A stretch of DNA of 64,000 nt, from contig CM051460.1 of assembly GCA_028095005.1 (NCBI GenBank), forward strand, positions 64,271,676-64,335,675. The letters run 5' to 3'. Source of the stretch: Rhynchospora pubera (lineage: Eukaryota; Streptophyta; Magnoliopsida; Poales; Cyperaceae). Under the pieces are notes generated by a model. That model made no database searches, was not told where the DNA came from, and saw nothing but the letters and a program-made list of their open reading frames with translations. The position numbers and the translations under genes are program-made. How positions within the stretch are numbered: the first letter of the stretch is position 1; the number at the start of each line of letters is the position of its first letter. Positions 11,051-23,019 of this stretch are shown here, piece by piece.

Positions 11051-13686
11051 ATGCAAGAAGATGCAGAGAAGATTGTTGTGGCCAAGCCTGTGGCATCTCG
11101 GCCTTTCTCGAACAACCGGCCTGTCACTTTCTCTGATTCTTCTGTTGCTATTAAACCAAGGACTATCAGACTTAGACCCAAACAAAACCTACTTTGCCCT
11201 CCTACCATGGTATGCTTTTTACACAACCTATTGTGATAGCAAATTTCATCCATTTTTTCTTATTAGTATAACTCTTTTTCCTATCTGAGGGTCTTCTTAC
11301 CAATACCAAACTCTGCATTTTGTACTTCCATTATGCAATTGCAGTTTATAATTCAATCCAAAGACTGTAATCTCCAAGAAAAAGTTGACAAAATTTTCCA
11401 GGATTTTCCTTTTTGCCTTATGATTATTACTTTCTGAACTTGATATTTGGTGCTTAATGCAAATTAAATTGTTTTAGGATGAGATGTCAGAATCAGTCAG
11501 TTTTGGCTTTTCTGACAAAACTTCCTCAAAAGAAGGGTCAAATCTGCCAATTTTGTATAGGCCTACACCTAAGCTCGTTTCAAGAAGAAGTGTCTCTCTC
11601 TCGGCCAATCTGGTATGCAGTATTAGATACTTGTCAAATACAACGAACAATCATAATTTACAAAGGAACACCCAAATAGATGAACAGTGGTATTGCACAT
11701 TGTTATACCACCTGTCTGTACCTGATTCTGGTACTTGTATCTATAGCTTTAGTTGTACCATCTTTGTTTGTACTGCAGGAAAGCAAAAAGCATAATTTAG
11801 AAAGGACACTAGAAACAGATTTTTGAAAACGTTAATTTATATAAACTAAATACAATGTTAAACAGGAAATTACTGCATCAACTCAGCAGCAAAGAGCAAC
11901 AGATCAACCAGTCTCCTCTCAAAATCCTGAATCGGATCAGCAAAACTACTACCTCCAGACTCGATCCGCACCGAAGTACTACTGTAGCACAACCTCGCAA
12001 CCTCCCACTGGAAACACGAGCCAAATTACCGACCCTTCAACGCTTGTGACACAAAACACAGAACAAGAGACAAGCCTCCAAACAGCAAACAGCGGATCGG
12101 CTGATCGACCATCATATGATGGGTACAACTGGCGGAAGTATGGCCAGAAGCAAGTGAAGGGAAGTGAGTTTCCCAGGAGTTACTACAAATGCACTCACCC
12201 CAATTGCCCCGTCAAGAAAAAGGTACCTACCAATATTACCATGCCTGTAACATTACTGCTCGGTCCACTTTGTACTACATATGATGATCATGATTGCTAC
12301 TGTTGCTCAATACATTTCCAGGTAGGTATGCAGACTGGTATTGGTACCTAGAGCTTTGCTGATCTACCATAACCATATAGATTTTCAAAAGGTACCAGTA
12401 CTGGTTTGATGAAGCAGTATCCAATGGGTCACTTATAGGTACCGCTACTATCCAACTTTGCTACTCGTGGTTAGACTGATATCAGTTGTTATCATTCCAG
12501 TACCACTACTGTGTGTGGTTGTCCTCTCCTCTTTAATACTGATACACCACATCAGTCGTTGTCAAACAATCGTACCCGTAATGACCTGGTATTGATAGGT
12601 ACGTACATGAACTTACAGGTCTCGAACTCTTGATTGCTGCCTTAGCAACTGAGTAAGACTAAACAAATCAAGGATATGCGTATGTGTACAGGTTGAGAGA
12701 ACACTTGATGGACATATAGCAGAAATAGTTTACAAAGGTGAGCACAACCACCCAAAACCGCAACCCATGAAACGACAACAACAAAATAGTACTGCTTCTG
12801 GTAATTCTGCTTTTGGTGGAAATGGAGTTGGTATTGGAAATGTGAATACTTTTGAGCCAAGGATGGATGGCCAGGATGAGTTTAGCTTGGCTGGATTTGG
12901 TAGTTGCTACCAGGGGCAGGATGGTAATATTACTAGCGTCTCTGAATTTGGTGGTATGACCGCCAGTGCGGATTTTGATAGACCTGATTTTAAGAGAAGG
13001 TATTTAATAAGACTTTGTAGTTAGTTGGTCAGCTTCTCATTAATGTGAACATACAAGAGCCACAAATTCAAATTTTCTTTCTAATATTTTTTGAATATCA
13101 GGAAGAAGGATGATCAAGTAAGTGGTGGAAGTACATTTGCAAGAAGTGGTGATGTTGCAATTGCAGTTCAAGCATCCATGGAAACGGATGTAGCAGGAGA
13201 TGGCTTCCATTGGAGAAAATACGGGCAGAAAGTGGTAAAAGGAAACCCCTATCCAAGGTATATGATTGCATCACCTCATACCACTATTGTATCAGTCATG
13301 AGTCATGACCAACATGTGTACTGCTGTTTACATATAGACTATAGAGGATATGGCCATTCTATTACTTATTAGTTCACTACTTTTTTTCCCTACCTAATTC
13401 TCTTTTTAACTACATACGTGAATGGCAATTGATAATTAGAATTTTGCTTACAAATTCCTGAAGAGAGAAAAGAAAAAATTTTTGGAACAACTTTATCCTT
13501 TTCTTTACTATTTTTATTTATTTATGTTCTTAATTTAGGAGCTACTATAGATGCACAAGCCCGAAATGCAATGTGCGAAAGTATGTAGAGAAAGTATCGG
13601 ATGAATTGGGATCTTTTGTGACTACTTATGAAGGAAGACACAATCATGAAGCACCTTCTAGAAGGACTAGTTCTGCTATCTCTTGA
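11051..13686 (+). CDS. WRKY44: Group I WRKY transcription factor, WRKY44/TTG2-like
   Basis: A complete gene. Exons are 11051-11209, 11478-11612, 11866-12222, 12692-12999, 13102-13257 and 13539-13686 (1,263 nt, 420 aa). It has two WRKY domains, each with an intact WRKYGQK heptad (about residues 187-193 and 357-363) followed by C-X4-C...H-X-H zinc ligands (CTHPNC...HNH and CTSPKC...HNH), which defines group I. The intron after YPR in the C-terminal domain is the characteristic R-type WRKY intron. The N-terminus VVAKPVASRPFS and the exon-2 motif KLVSRRSVS resemble the WRKY44/TTG2 group (trichome, mucilage and proanthocyanidin control). The C-terminal domain is a more typical group I type, so the subgroup name is less certain than the family. 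It acts as a nuclear DNA-binding regulator of W-box genes. No breaks were seen. Confidence 0.93.
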
Positions 13687-13781
13687 TTTTAAAATCTGTG
13701 CCTACCAGTTTTTAACATTTTAGGGGTTGAAATGATATCAGCATAATTTTACTGTTTGGTTAGCAAGAAGGTTTCATAAAC

Positions 13782-14165
13782 GAGATGGGCTAAAATCAGT
13801 CGCGACTGAGCTACGATTTAATTTCAATTTTCGAGATTCTAACAGTCGATCTGAACCGTTCAATGTGTTCTTCATAATGAAATCTCGTTAAAGACAAAAT
13901 TTTATATTTTTTCTGAAACATTTTAGTATTTTACAAAATTCTTAATCTAAACAATTCTTGACCCTTCAATAACTATGATTTTTAAAAATCTCAAAAAAAT
14001 AGTAAATAAAATCATAAAAATGTAAAATTTGGTCTCCAATGAAATTTCAATATGGAGAACACATTGAACTGTTCAGATTAGCCATTAGAACCTCAAAAGT
14101 TGAGATATATTTGCAGCTGACGGGTCCATCCGTCAGTCGTGGCTGATTTTAGCCCATCTCTAAAC
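13782..14165. mobile_element. MITE with 9-bp target duplication (Mutator-like)
   Basis: Terminal inverted repeats begin GAGATGGGCTAAAATCAG and end CTGATTTTAGCCCATCTC. The element is flanked by the 9-bp direct repeat TTCATAAAC (13773-13781 and 14166-14174), the length typical of Mutator-like elements. The interior is itself roughly palindromic and shares short blocks (AAAATTTGGTCTCC, GATCTGAACCGTTCAA) with the element at 17437. It lies just behind the WRKY gene and has no coding capacity. Confidence 0.85.
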
Positions 14166-14331
14166 TTCATAAACAGAAAGTAGCTGCCTGTGTTGTGTAG
14201 TTGTTCCTCAAATGATAACGCTAAAAATGCTTATAGTAGTTGTGTTGTGGTTCACATTGATTGCTTATTTGATCACCGTAACTTTGATTAGTTCATGGAT
14301 GAATGCCATCACCATTAAAATTTAATCGCTA

Positions 14332-14631
14332 GGTCATGTTTGGTAGAAGATTAAAGGTGGAGTAACTCATTTAATCCACTTTTACTCTTCTAAATATGAT
14401 TTAAATTTGGTGGAGTAGTGTGGAGTAAGGAGGAGAAAATTACTCCACCATTTTAGATTGAGTAAAGTTACTCCATGGATTAAGAGATGGTTTTCATTTT
14501 TATTTACTCTTACTCTATATTTACTCCATCTTTTCATACCAAACATAATCTAAAATTGGAGGAGTACAGTGGATTAACTATTTACTCCTCCTTAAGCTAC
14601 TCCACGGTTTACTCCTCTACCAAACATGGCC
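14332..14631. mobile_element. MITE with GGTCATGTTTGGTAGA ends
   Basis: The left end GGTCATGTTTGGTAGA and right end TCTACCAAACATGGCC are inverted repeats. The interior repeats variants of GGAGTAA/TTACTCC throughout, giving a strong foldback. A TA dinucleotide flanks each end (14330-14331, 14632-14633). No ORF. Confidence 0.75.
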
Positions 14632-14900
14632 TAATGTTGTACTGAAACCCATTTATCTTTTGAACAAAATTGCATAACTATTTTCTTCATATTATGCGAG
14701 TTGCTGATATTTCTAATTTAATTTTCGGACACAAAGTCCATTAGCAAAACAATTCAACTAACAAATAGCAGCAATAAACTAAAAACTGGAAAAAAAATAT
14801 TAGATTGAAGGAGGAAAAAAGAAAAGAAAATGCTACCAACCTAGTGAGTAGTGAGTAGTGAGAGATGGCAGAAGGAAACCTAGTTTTTCCTTTTTCTCTT

Positions 14901-15059
14901 GGACTCCGTTTGGATTGTTTAGGAATAGGAGAAATAATTTATTTTTAGAAAGAAAGCATTTGAAAGTGTGTAACGTTGTAAAGAATTTAGATTATTTATA
15001 ATAAATTTATGTCTAAAAAGAAGTTATTTTTCCTATCCCATACGATCCAAAAGGGGGCC
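14901..15059. mobile_element. Tourist-like MITE, family A copy 1
   Basis: The left end is a CTCCGTTTGGAT motif. The right end is GATCCAAAAGGGGGCC. The interior carries the shared TGTGTAACGTTGTAAAGAATTT block. It belongs to a family with copies also at 15797, 19249, 51930, 52354 and 53367. Confidence 0.7.
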
Positions 15060-15796
15060 TTGATGAACAAAATGCCATCTACTCCCTTTTAGTTTTTGTT
15101 GGGAGAATTATTATAAAAAACGGAGATGTGGTTGATCAGTTGTTTTCGAACAGAGTAAGATGATGATGTGGGAATGGGTCAACAAAATTATCATCCAATT
15201 TCCTATTTGTGAATGGATTTTGAAGTTTGAAACCCAAATGAGGCATTCCGCATTCAGCACCGACAAGCGATCTTTGCGAAAGCCCCCCATTCCCATTTCC
15301 CAAATTGCCAAATTGAGTTGTGGTCCCAGGTCCCAGAATAATAAATAAATGCATCCAATTAATCGGGTACTTACCCATTTACCCTACCCGGCAATGGCAT
15401 GCAGCTCTTGTCACCAAATTAATTTTAAACCATCCCTCTCCCTTCCATCATTCCATTCCCTCCTCTCCTCTCGCCTCTGCAAACTTTTTCTATTAATTAA
15501 AAAAGTTAGCGCCAAAAAAATAGCACCTTTCTTTTCCCCTTTTTACATTTTAAAATTTGGAAGTAAGTATCAATTTCCAGTATTTTTATTTATTTTCATG
15601 AAACATATGTCCAAGTAACATTTTTATGTAATTTTTTTGAAGTTTATTTTATAATAATTCTATGGTAAATTGGTAATCAAGTCATCAACTAAAGAAAAGT
15701 ACAAATGGATTTTAATTAGGGTAGTTTCTTAGTTTTGTCTAGAAAACAGAAAAATGTGTGTAAGAAAAACATTTGATATTCCAGGAGAAACTTTAT
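15060..15796. other. Intergenic, no gene seen
   Basis: AT-rich with pyrimidine-rich stretches. No splice-consistent coding frame or known element was recognised. Confidence 0.5.
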
Positions 15797-15922
15797 GGCT
15801 CCGTTTGGATGGTGCTAGAAATAAAAAAATAGCATCTTTTTAGACGTAAATTTATTCCTAACCATCTAAATTTTTCACAAATTTACACACTTTCTAATAT
15901 TATTCATTTTATTCCTAAAGCC
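15797..15922. mobile_element. Tourist-like MITE, family A copy 2 (degenerate right end)
   Basis: It begins GGCTCCGTTTGGAT and contains the family's interior (AAATTTACACACTTTCTAATA). The right terminal inverted repeat is decayed, ending near TTCCTAAAGCC. Confidence 0.55.
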
Positions 15923-16606
15923 TATATTAGTTTGACATTGTGTGTTGTCATTTGTCAATGCATCATCCAAATCTCTCGTGCCAGCAATTTTGTTTCGTAC
16001 AAGCTCGTGGGAAAAATTTTACAAGTTACAACAATGTTGTATAGACTTATTCCAAAAATTACTTTCTCAAGTTACCGCCAGGTTAAGCTGTCCGATATTG
16101 TACGTAAGTTTAATTAAAAATTTTATCAGATTGGTTTCTAAAAATTGAACGCAGAAACGATCTAGTGTACGAGTGGTGTCCATTCATATTAGATTTATAG
16201 ATTTTCAACTTTATATATTAATAAGTAAAAAAAAATGAAGAATTAGAAATTTATTTTAGTAATTTTTTTTGTCATTTTTTGACTGCCTGATTTATATTAA
16301 ATAAATAAATTGGAATACTTTACATTTTGGCATGAAAAAAATATTAGTATACTCGCGAAATAAATCAGTTTGGATATTCTATATTCATCACTAGAGAGAT
16401 ATTCTACATTTTAAAAGTTCAGGACAAGACATTATGATGAGTGTCGCGTAATTGTTAGTTTGTTACGCTTAAAATTTTGATACCATTGACATTTTCTTAT
16501 CAGGAAGAAATATTTATTTTTCAGTCAAAAAAATAATACGTTTTGAATGAAAGAACCATCCAACTAAAACATCCTATTTTCTCATGGACACTTCTCAATA
16601 GAAATT
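15923..16606. other. Intergenic, no gene seen
   Basis: AT-rich sequence with homopolymers. No supported gene, RNA or transposon end. Confidence 0.45.
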
Positions 16607-17020
16607 AAAGTTTAATATGCACCAGATCCATAGTGCATATGGCTTTCTATGCACCACGGACTTTTTTGGAAGTATTTTTATAGATTGACAAAACTAATTT
16701 AATCAATTTAATCTACATATTCAAATCTTATAGAAAACCAAATTTTACAATTTTTGAGATTTTATTACTATTTTTTCTAATTTTTTAAAACATGCCATTT
16801 TTGAAATGTTAAACTATTTACAATATTAAAAAAATGGCATGTTTTAAAAAATCGAAAAAAATAGTAATAAAATTTCAAAACTTGTAAAATTTGATTTGCT
16901 ATGAGATTTCAATATGTAGATTAGATTGGTTAAATTAAATTCGTCAATTTATAAAAATACTCCCGAAAAAATCCGCGGTGCATAAAAAAGTCCTATGCAC
17001 TATAATGCATATTAAACTTT
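16607..17020. mobile_element. Long palindromic MITE (about 414 bp)
   Basis: It starts AAAGTTTAATATGCA and ends TGCATATTAAACTTT. The two halves pair along almost their whole length around a centre near 16812, including an AAAACATGCCATTTTT / complementary block. The flanks show similar ATAGAAATT (left) and ATAGAAAATT (right), a possible imperfect target duplication. The interior block around AAATTTTACAA is related to the elements at 13782 and 17437. Confidence 0.8.
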
Positions 17021-17436
17021 CTCATAGAAAATTTGTCCTCCCTCCTCTTTATGAACTCTGTCAAGTACCTTTATTTTTTTTAATGCCTTTGGCTGAAGTT
17101 CTTAAAATAGGGAGATACATTTTAGTACTGTTAATTTTACTTTTAGGATTAATAAGGTAGTAAAAAAAAAACTCAGCACCTTTCCAATTTTAGATGAACG
17201 CAAGCACTGATACTTGGTAAAATTTCTTTTTTGAGATAAAATGGGGTCCGATCCCTCCAACTTATTTCGAAACTAAATGGTACAAATGACCCTAACTAGG
17301 TTTGGAAGAGACAAACTTTTTTATTTTCTTAATAGAAGATCGTAAATTCACAATAGAGATATGTTCAACTGTTAATACAAACTACAAAGTAGGTAAACGA
17401 AAGAAGATTGTATTTTACTTTTCTTTTTCGAGTAAT
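17021..17436. other. Intergenic, no gene seen
   Basis: Spacer between two MITEs. Only chance ORFs. Confidence 0.4.
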
Positions 17437-17807
17437 GCTAGAATCAAACATATAGGACGTCAAACACGATTCAAACGTCGCACATTAAAATTTCAAACGG
17501 TCGATCCAAACCGCTTAATATGATCTCTATATTAAAATATCCTTGATAATAAAATTTTATATTTTTTCATATTTTCTAACTATTTTTTTCGAATTTTCAA
17601 AATTGAAGGGTTCAGAACTTTTTAGATTGAGCATATTGAAAAATTTCAAAAAAATAGTAAAAAAATTGAAAAAATATAAAATTTGGTCTCCATAAAGATT
17701 TTATAACATAGAACAATTTGAGCGGTTTGGATCGGCCATTTCAATCTTAAAAATTAAATTTTTATTGCGTTGGACAAGAGTATGTGTCCTATATGTTTGA
17801 CACTAGC
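17437..17807. mobile_element. Palindromic MITE with TCAAACATATAGGAC ends
   Basis: The left end is GCTAGAATCAAACATATAGG. The right end is the near reverse complement CCTATATGTTTGACACTAGC. Internally GGTCGATCCAAACCGCT pairs with AGCGGTTTGGATCGGCC. The element folds over its full length and shares blocks with the 13782 element and with the sequence at the right edge of the window. Confidence 0.75.
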
Positions 17808-18355
17808 CACTCCCTTTCCAATAAAGCTACTATCTAGTGAAGTTTTTTTTTTTTTCCATTTTAACTGCATTATCAACTTCATTCTTTTTTCATATGTTTC
17901 ACTTGATAATAGTTATGTTGAGAACCTTAACAATAGTTTTTTCAAACTATTAAAGATAAAATTAAGAATTTTTTATAGAAATAAATTTATAGGTAAACTA
18001 TTTGACATATGCATATAAATAGTCTATGCTGAAAAATTTTTACAATAAGTTTCAAAATAATTTAAACGAGGTGAAGAATTAAAAGAATAAAATAATTGGA
18101 ATATTATTTGATATACAAACAGTCTAAAAATTTAAACCATTTGATTAATAATAAAAAGATATATTGGATCTCACCATGATATAATTGTAATTTTAAATAT
18201 AAAAGTTATAAAGAATTTCAAAGTAATTTGACGGATAGATTATAGATAGGACAATATATAAAGTAAAACTCGGTCCGCTGAGTAGCACACTAATCAAGAA
18301 AATAATGTAAAGATCTTCTATAGGTCATGTTTCATGTGTTGCAATTTTGGGTGCA
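17808..18355. other. Intergenic, no gene seen
   Basis: Very AT-rich. Nothing identifiable. Confidence 0.4.
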
Positions 18356-19665
18356 TTTATAAATGAGTAAATTTTTTCGGAGATAACTCAATTTTGTCTA
18401 TAATTCAATTTTGATCACTTAACTTTAATTTGTCCCTTCTGAACTATTAAACTTTGATTTAGTCCAAATTTGAGCACTCCATTATAATTCCGTTATAGCT
18501 CCGTGAAAATGTTGACGTTAGGGTGAAATAGGAGTCTTCTTCTTCTCCAAATCCCAGGATCCATTCTTCGTCTCTCTCTTTCTCTAACTTTTGTTGTCAT
18601 GGTGCTGACCCTGGAAAATAAAACGAAAGGGAAAAAATTAATCCTCTTTTTGTTGCTAAACCAGTTCAGCTTTTTATCTTTACTCAACTCTTTTGTTGCC
18701 AACTTGCCATGGTCTTGGGTCATGGGAGGAGTGAGAAAATTTTCCAAGTATCATAAATCACATTTTTTTTTGTGTTTGGGGTGATTATAATCTTCCAAGT
18801 TATTTCAGTTATGAAGGCAGCCAAATGTTTTTTTTCGTTGTACTTACTATTCGTCTCCAAATGCAAGACAATTAGCATGAATTTTGAATTACTTAGGATC
18901 TAGATAAATTTGGATTACATCAAGTTCGTCTTGGATAGTAGATTGATCAGATTCACATGTGTTGCAAATGATTGACCATTTATTTGACAAGTTAAAATCG
19001 AATTGGATGTAAAATCTGATTAAAATTTAAAAGAGTAATTTTGATTGGTTACATTTGGTAACGAAAAAAAAAATCGATTCTGTGTGGCACTAGGTAGAGA
19101 GGACATGAGGAAAACGAAAAGCAAAAAGAAATCAAATTCAGTCATACTGAAATTGACTTCTTTAGAATTTCAATTCTAAGAGAGGCCTTGTAGTTGGAAG
19201 AGATATTTTGAACCTTAATATAGATGCGCTTTAGCTGAAAAAATAAAAGGGGCTGTTTGGATTCCCCAAGGAATTTGGAGAATTTCATCTTCCTACCATA
19301 AATTTATTATAAACAATCTAAACTCTTCACAAAGTTACACACTTCCCAATAAATTTATTCCTAGAAATTGCAACTTCTCCAAATTCCTCAAATTTCTAAG
19401 CGATTCAAATGGCCCCAAAAAGTTGCTCGAGCAGACAAAGAAAGGGACAAGAAGAAGAAGGAAAATAAAAAAGATTTGTGGCTCCAATTTCACCCCAACG
19501 TCAATATTTTCACAGAGCTATAACGGAATTATAATGGAGTGACCAAATTTGAACTAGATCAAAGTTTAATGGTTATGGAAAGACAAATTAAAGTTCAGTG
19601 ATCAATATTAGATTATAGACAAAGTTGAGTTACCTCCGAAAAAATTTACTCATTTATAAATTATA
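18356..19665. mobile_element. 1.3-kb element with about 180-bp terminal inverted repeats
   Basis: The left arm (about 18356-18535) and right arm (about 19481-19665) are reverse complements at roughly 90% by eye. Shared blocks include ATTTATAAATGAGTAAATTT, TTATAATTCCGTTATAGCTC and GACGTTAGGGTGAAAT or close variants. The interior has no intact ORF, so it is non-autonomous. Long TIRs of this kind are typical of Mutator-like elements. A family A MITE (19249-19416) sits inside it. Target duplication not resolved. Confidence 0.8.
19249..19416. mobile_element. Tourist-like MITE, family A copy 3, nested
   Basis: The ends are GGGGCTGTTTGGATTCC and the inverted CGATTCAAATGGCCCC. The interior has the family signature AACAATCTAAACTCTTCACA and AAGTTACACACTTCCCAATA. 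It is nested in the longer element 18356-19665, so it inserted later. Confidence 0.75.
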
Positions 19666-20955
19666 ATTCGTGACAGTGCCGTTAAGCAGACTGCGATAAA
19701 ATAATTTTGCCTTAATTTTAATCAGTACAGCATTCAGAGAATATTATTTTTGCATTAATGACAACGCCGAGGAACGCATGGGATTTTGTGCATAAAATCA
19801 TATAAATAATGATTTGAAGACATTTCATTGTGCATTTTTTCCATTACGTCGGGGAAAGTAAGAGCTGGTTAAACTAAGAGCGGTCGGATTTCTATCCCGC
19901 ACGGATCTTAACGAAATACTAACGGCTCACATCGTCTCTTGGTTTTCAGTCTCAACGCACGGAGTAGGACCCTACCACATGAAGGATTGAAGGTGGTGAA
20001 ATGTAGAATTATATCACGCACATTTGAATGTTTTGATAGAATATTAGAATTTTAGATAGTGCAATGTTTTTATCTTTTTTATTTGAGAAAATAGAAGTAT
20101 TTCTTTTTTCTAAATTTAAGAAACACAGAATTATGGACAACAAACTTATTAATAATTAAGGATATTGTGATTTTGTTGTCATTTAAAGTTGATGATGCCT
20201 GGCGAAATTTATGATTGGAAACGACGAGCTCGCATTAAAAATTGTAGAAATATAATTTTAAATTTAAAGTTAAAAAATTTTAGTTACAAAGTGAAAGTAT
20301 TGTAGTGCGATGACATTTTTTTTGTCCTTGTTATTTTACAATGAGAGACAAGAAAAGTAACTACAAATTGAAATCGATAATCCCTACAAGATGCTCTGCT
20401 TGTTAATAACTTATAATAATTGAGAAACACAAAAGGCAATTCTCCGTCGTTAAATCAGGCGCCCTTGTTCATGCCACGTCGATTATTGTGGGCCCACAAC
20501 TAGGACCATTTGATTGATTTGGGGAAAAGAAAATTGAGAGAGAAGACAATAGACATAGACATATATACCGAGACAATAGACAAAAGAAAATTGAGAAACC
20601 ATATTTAAAGAAGGGGCATTGCGTAAAATGGGCGGTAACCGACACAGATCAACGGAAGCGGATCCGCAGAATTGAGGAGGCACGTGATAATCTAGTTGGC
20701 ACGAGCAATTTTTTGTTGTTTTTGGAGCCCCGGGACCACCCGTCAGCGGTCCAATCCATAAACGCAACGCTACGTTACAGTCTGGTGAACTAAATCCCTC
20801 GGTCACTCACTCCACTAGTCCCTTTTCCTTTTAGTCCCTTTTCCTTTCTCACACTCCAGCTCTCCACTGCCCCCAACACTCCTTTCCAGTTGCAGGCTTG
20901 CAGCAGCCTCTCCTCCATTTCCATTTGCCATTTTGCCATTTTGCCATTGGCCACG
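19666..20955. other. Intergenic and FLA promoter region
   Basis: Mostly non-coding. Close to the FLA start there is a CACGTG G-box at 20681-20686, a TATTTAAA box near 20607 and a pyrimidine-rich leader (20820-20890). These are ordinary plant promoter features; their use is inferred from position only. Confidence 0.45.
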
Positions 20956-21930
20956 ATGCACCGCCGCGCCACCTCAATTGTCCTCCTTGTGGCGCTGCCT
21001 CTCCTCTTCGCCTTGTCCCACGCTCACAACCACATTTCCCGGATCCGACCTAATACTAATACTAATTCCCACCACCAAACACACCACCTCTCTGTAACAG
21101 TCCACGCCACCACCAAAGCTGCCCCTGCCCCCGCCAACGACGCCCCCGCCCCTACTACTGCCAACGACGCCCCTGCTCCTACTGCCAACGACGCCCCTGC
21201 CCCTTCCACCGCCAAACCCAAAGCCAAACCCCCTGCCGCCGCTGCCCCTCCTCCCCCCGCCAACCTCACCTCTTTGATGGGCAAGAAAAGCTGCAAGAGC
21301 TTCGCAGATCTGCTCTCCTCCACGCCCGACGCCGCCTCCACCTTCCAGTCCTCCGTCGACGGCGGCATCACCATCTTCTGCCCCTCCGACTCCGCCGTCA
21401 AGTCCTTCATGCACACCTTCAAGAACCTCACCTCTGATGCCAAGCTCTCCGTCCTCCTCTTCCATGCCGTCCCCGTCTACTACTCCCTCGACCAGCTCAA
21501 GTCCAACAACGGCGTCATGAACACCCTCGCCACCGACGGCACTGCCAAGAACTTCAATTTCACCCTCCAGAACGACGGCGACCACATCACCCTCAAGACC
21601 GCCTCCGATTCCCCTGCCAAAATCACTGGCACTGTCTTCGACAAGGAGCCCGTCGCCATCTTCTCAATCGACAGCGTCATGCAGCCCGAGGAATTGTTTG
21701 CCCCTGTGGAGGCTCCCGCCCCCTCACCAGGCTCCGTTGCAGATTCTCCCAAGCCCGCTAAGGGGAAGAAGTCCAAGAAGCATCAACCTGTGGCCGATGC
21801 ACCAGGACCTGATTCTGCTGATGCATCAGATCAGCAAGCTGCCGATGAAAATGCTGCGGTCAGAGTTGGGGCCACACGGTGGTTTGGCGCAGTCGCTTTG
21901 ACGGTAATTGTTACCGGTTGGTTGGCGTAG
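20956..21930 (+). CDS. FLA: Fasciclin-like arabinogalactan protein, single FAS1 domain
   Basis: Intronless and GC-rich, 324 aa. The ATG at 20956 is preferred over the in-frame one at 20890 because a clean signal peptide (MHRRATSIVLLVALPLLFAL) begins there. A Pro/Ala/Thr-rich AGP region with repeats of APAPT and NDAPAP (residues about 56-100) precedes one FAS1 domain (about 103-250; TVFCPSDSAV-like and YYSLDQL motifs, NLT/NFT N-glycosylation sites). A second Pro/Lys region and a hydrophobic C-terminus (WFGAVALTVIVTGWLA) suitable for GPI anchoring follow. The FAS1 domain resembles the second domain of FLA1/FLA2-type proteins, but there is only one here, with the AP-rich stretch where the first would be. 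It is a cell-surface/wall adhesion proteoglycan. An AATAAA-like signal lies near 22140. Confidence 0.93.
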   Translation: MHRRATSIVLLVALPLLFALSHAHNHISRIRPNTNTNSHHQTHHLSVTVHATTKAAPAPANDAPAPTTANDAPAPTANDAPAPSTAKPKAKPPAAAAPPPPANLTSLMGKKSCKSFADLLSSTPDAASTFQSSVDGGITIFCPSDSAVKSFMHTFKNLTSDAKLSVLLFHAVPVYYSLDQLKSNNGVMNTLATDGTAKNFNFTLQNDGDHITLKTASDSPAKITGTVFDKEPVAIFSIDSVMQPEELFAPVEAPAPSPGSVADSPKPAKGKKSKKHQPVADAPGPDSADASDQQAADENAAVRVGATRWFGAVALTVIVTGWLA

Positions 21931-23019
21931 AGGATTTCATTCAAATTATGGTTCAATATGGAATGCGGAATTTGCAACGAATAATTTGATAGTGAGGGAT
22001 TTTCATTCTTTTCTTCTTCTTTTCTTTTTGTGAGGTTGATATTTATTTTTTTGGGGGGCAGGATCTGTGATCGGATGTAATTTTAATGTGTGGTCTTTAA
22101 GATTTATTTTGTTCAGTGTGCTTGATTTGTGTAGTTTTTAATAAACACTTTGTAGCTTGTAGTTTTTAAGATTTATTTCTGTTAGTCATGTCTTCTGATT
22201 TTGGAAAATTGAGATAGGTGATAGTGTCATGGATTCTAAGTAAATTACAATTTTCTGTTAGTCATTGCAGCAAGAACCTTCATAAATAATCTCACCTAGT
22301 AGAATGCCCTTGTCAGTTAGTCATGGTGTTTGCCAGCACAAATTTGCTTCATTGTGTACTAGACTCAACTGGATATCTGTAAGATTGTTTGGACTGCAAT
22401 ATATTTTGGTTTTCATATATATACATCTGCCAATAATTGAGCTGATGCAGAGGTCCCTGAAATCTGAAACTAATACACTTTCCAGTTCCACCTAAAAGGA
22501 TCTCCAGGTTTGTCTTTTTTACCAATCCATGCATAATTAATACCAGTTAGTAATTATTAGTCAAGACACTCCGGTACAAGTCACTTCATAGTCCATTTAG
22601 TTCAATTAATGTACTATAATTTCTGGAAAGCAAAAGCAACTTATATAGCAACTTATACAGGGATCATGTAGGAAAGCAAAAAGATTACAGATCTACTGAT
22701 CCACTGTGGTTGGGCTTCAAATTTTATGGTAGGAATTACCAAGGTTACAAGCTACAACAATGCAACAGGCAACTTTTGACCGGGACATTGTGTTGCAGAT
22801 GCAATGTGGTATGAATCTTAAACATGTGCATGTGCGCATGCATAAAGCACGAAGAAATTCCTGTACTGCCTGACTGCCAGTGCTATGTGCTACTCAAACC
22901 CAACTAGTTAGTTATACTGGATTCATTAATACAAAGGCCCTTCCAGTCCAGGCCCAAAAAGGACAGTAAATAGAAGAAAATTTGTAAATAAAATAAATAA
23001 TTGCCTCGAGAGTCGAGAA
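21931..23019. other. Intergenic, FLA 3' flank
   Basis: 3' UTR-like sequence to about 22150, then non-coding DNA. No gene recognised. Confidence 0.5.

Noticed and set aside
20974..21776. Long minus-strand frames (203, 139 and 98 aa) opposite the FLA gene
   Set aside because: Shadow frames of a GC-rich coding sequence; glycine/valine strings without motifs.
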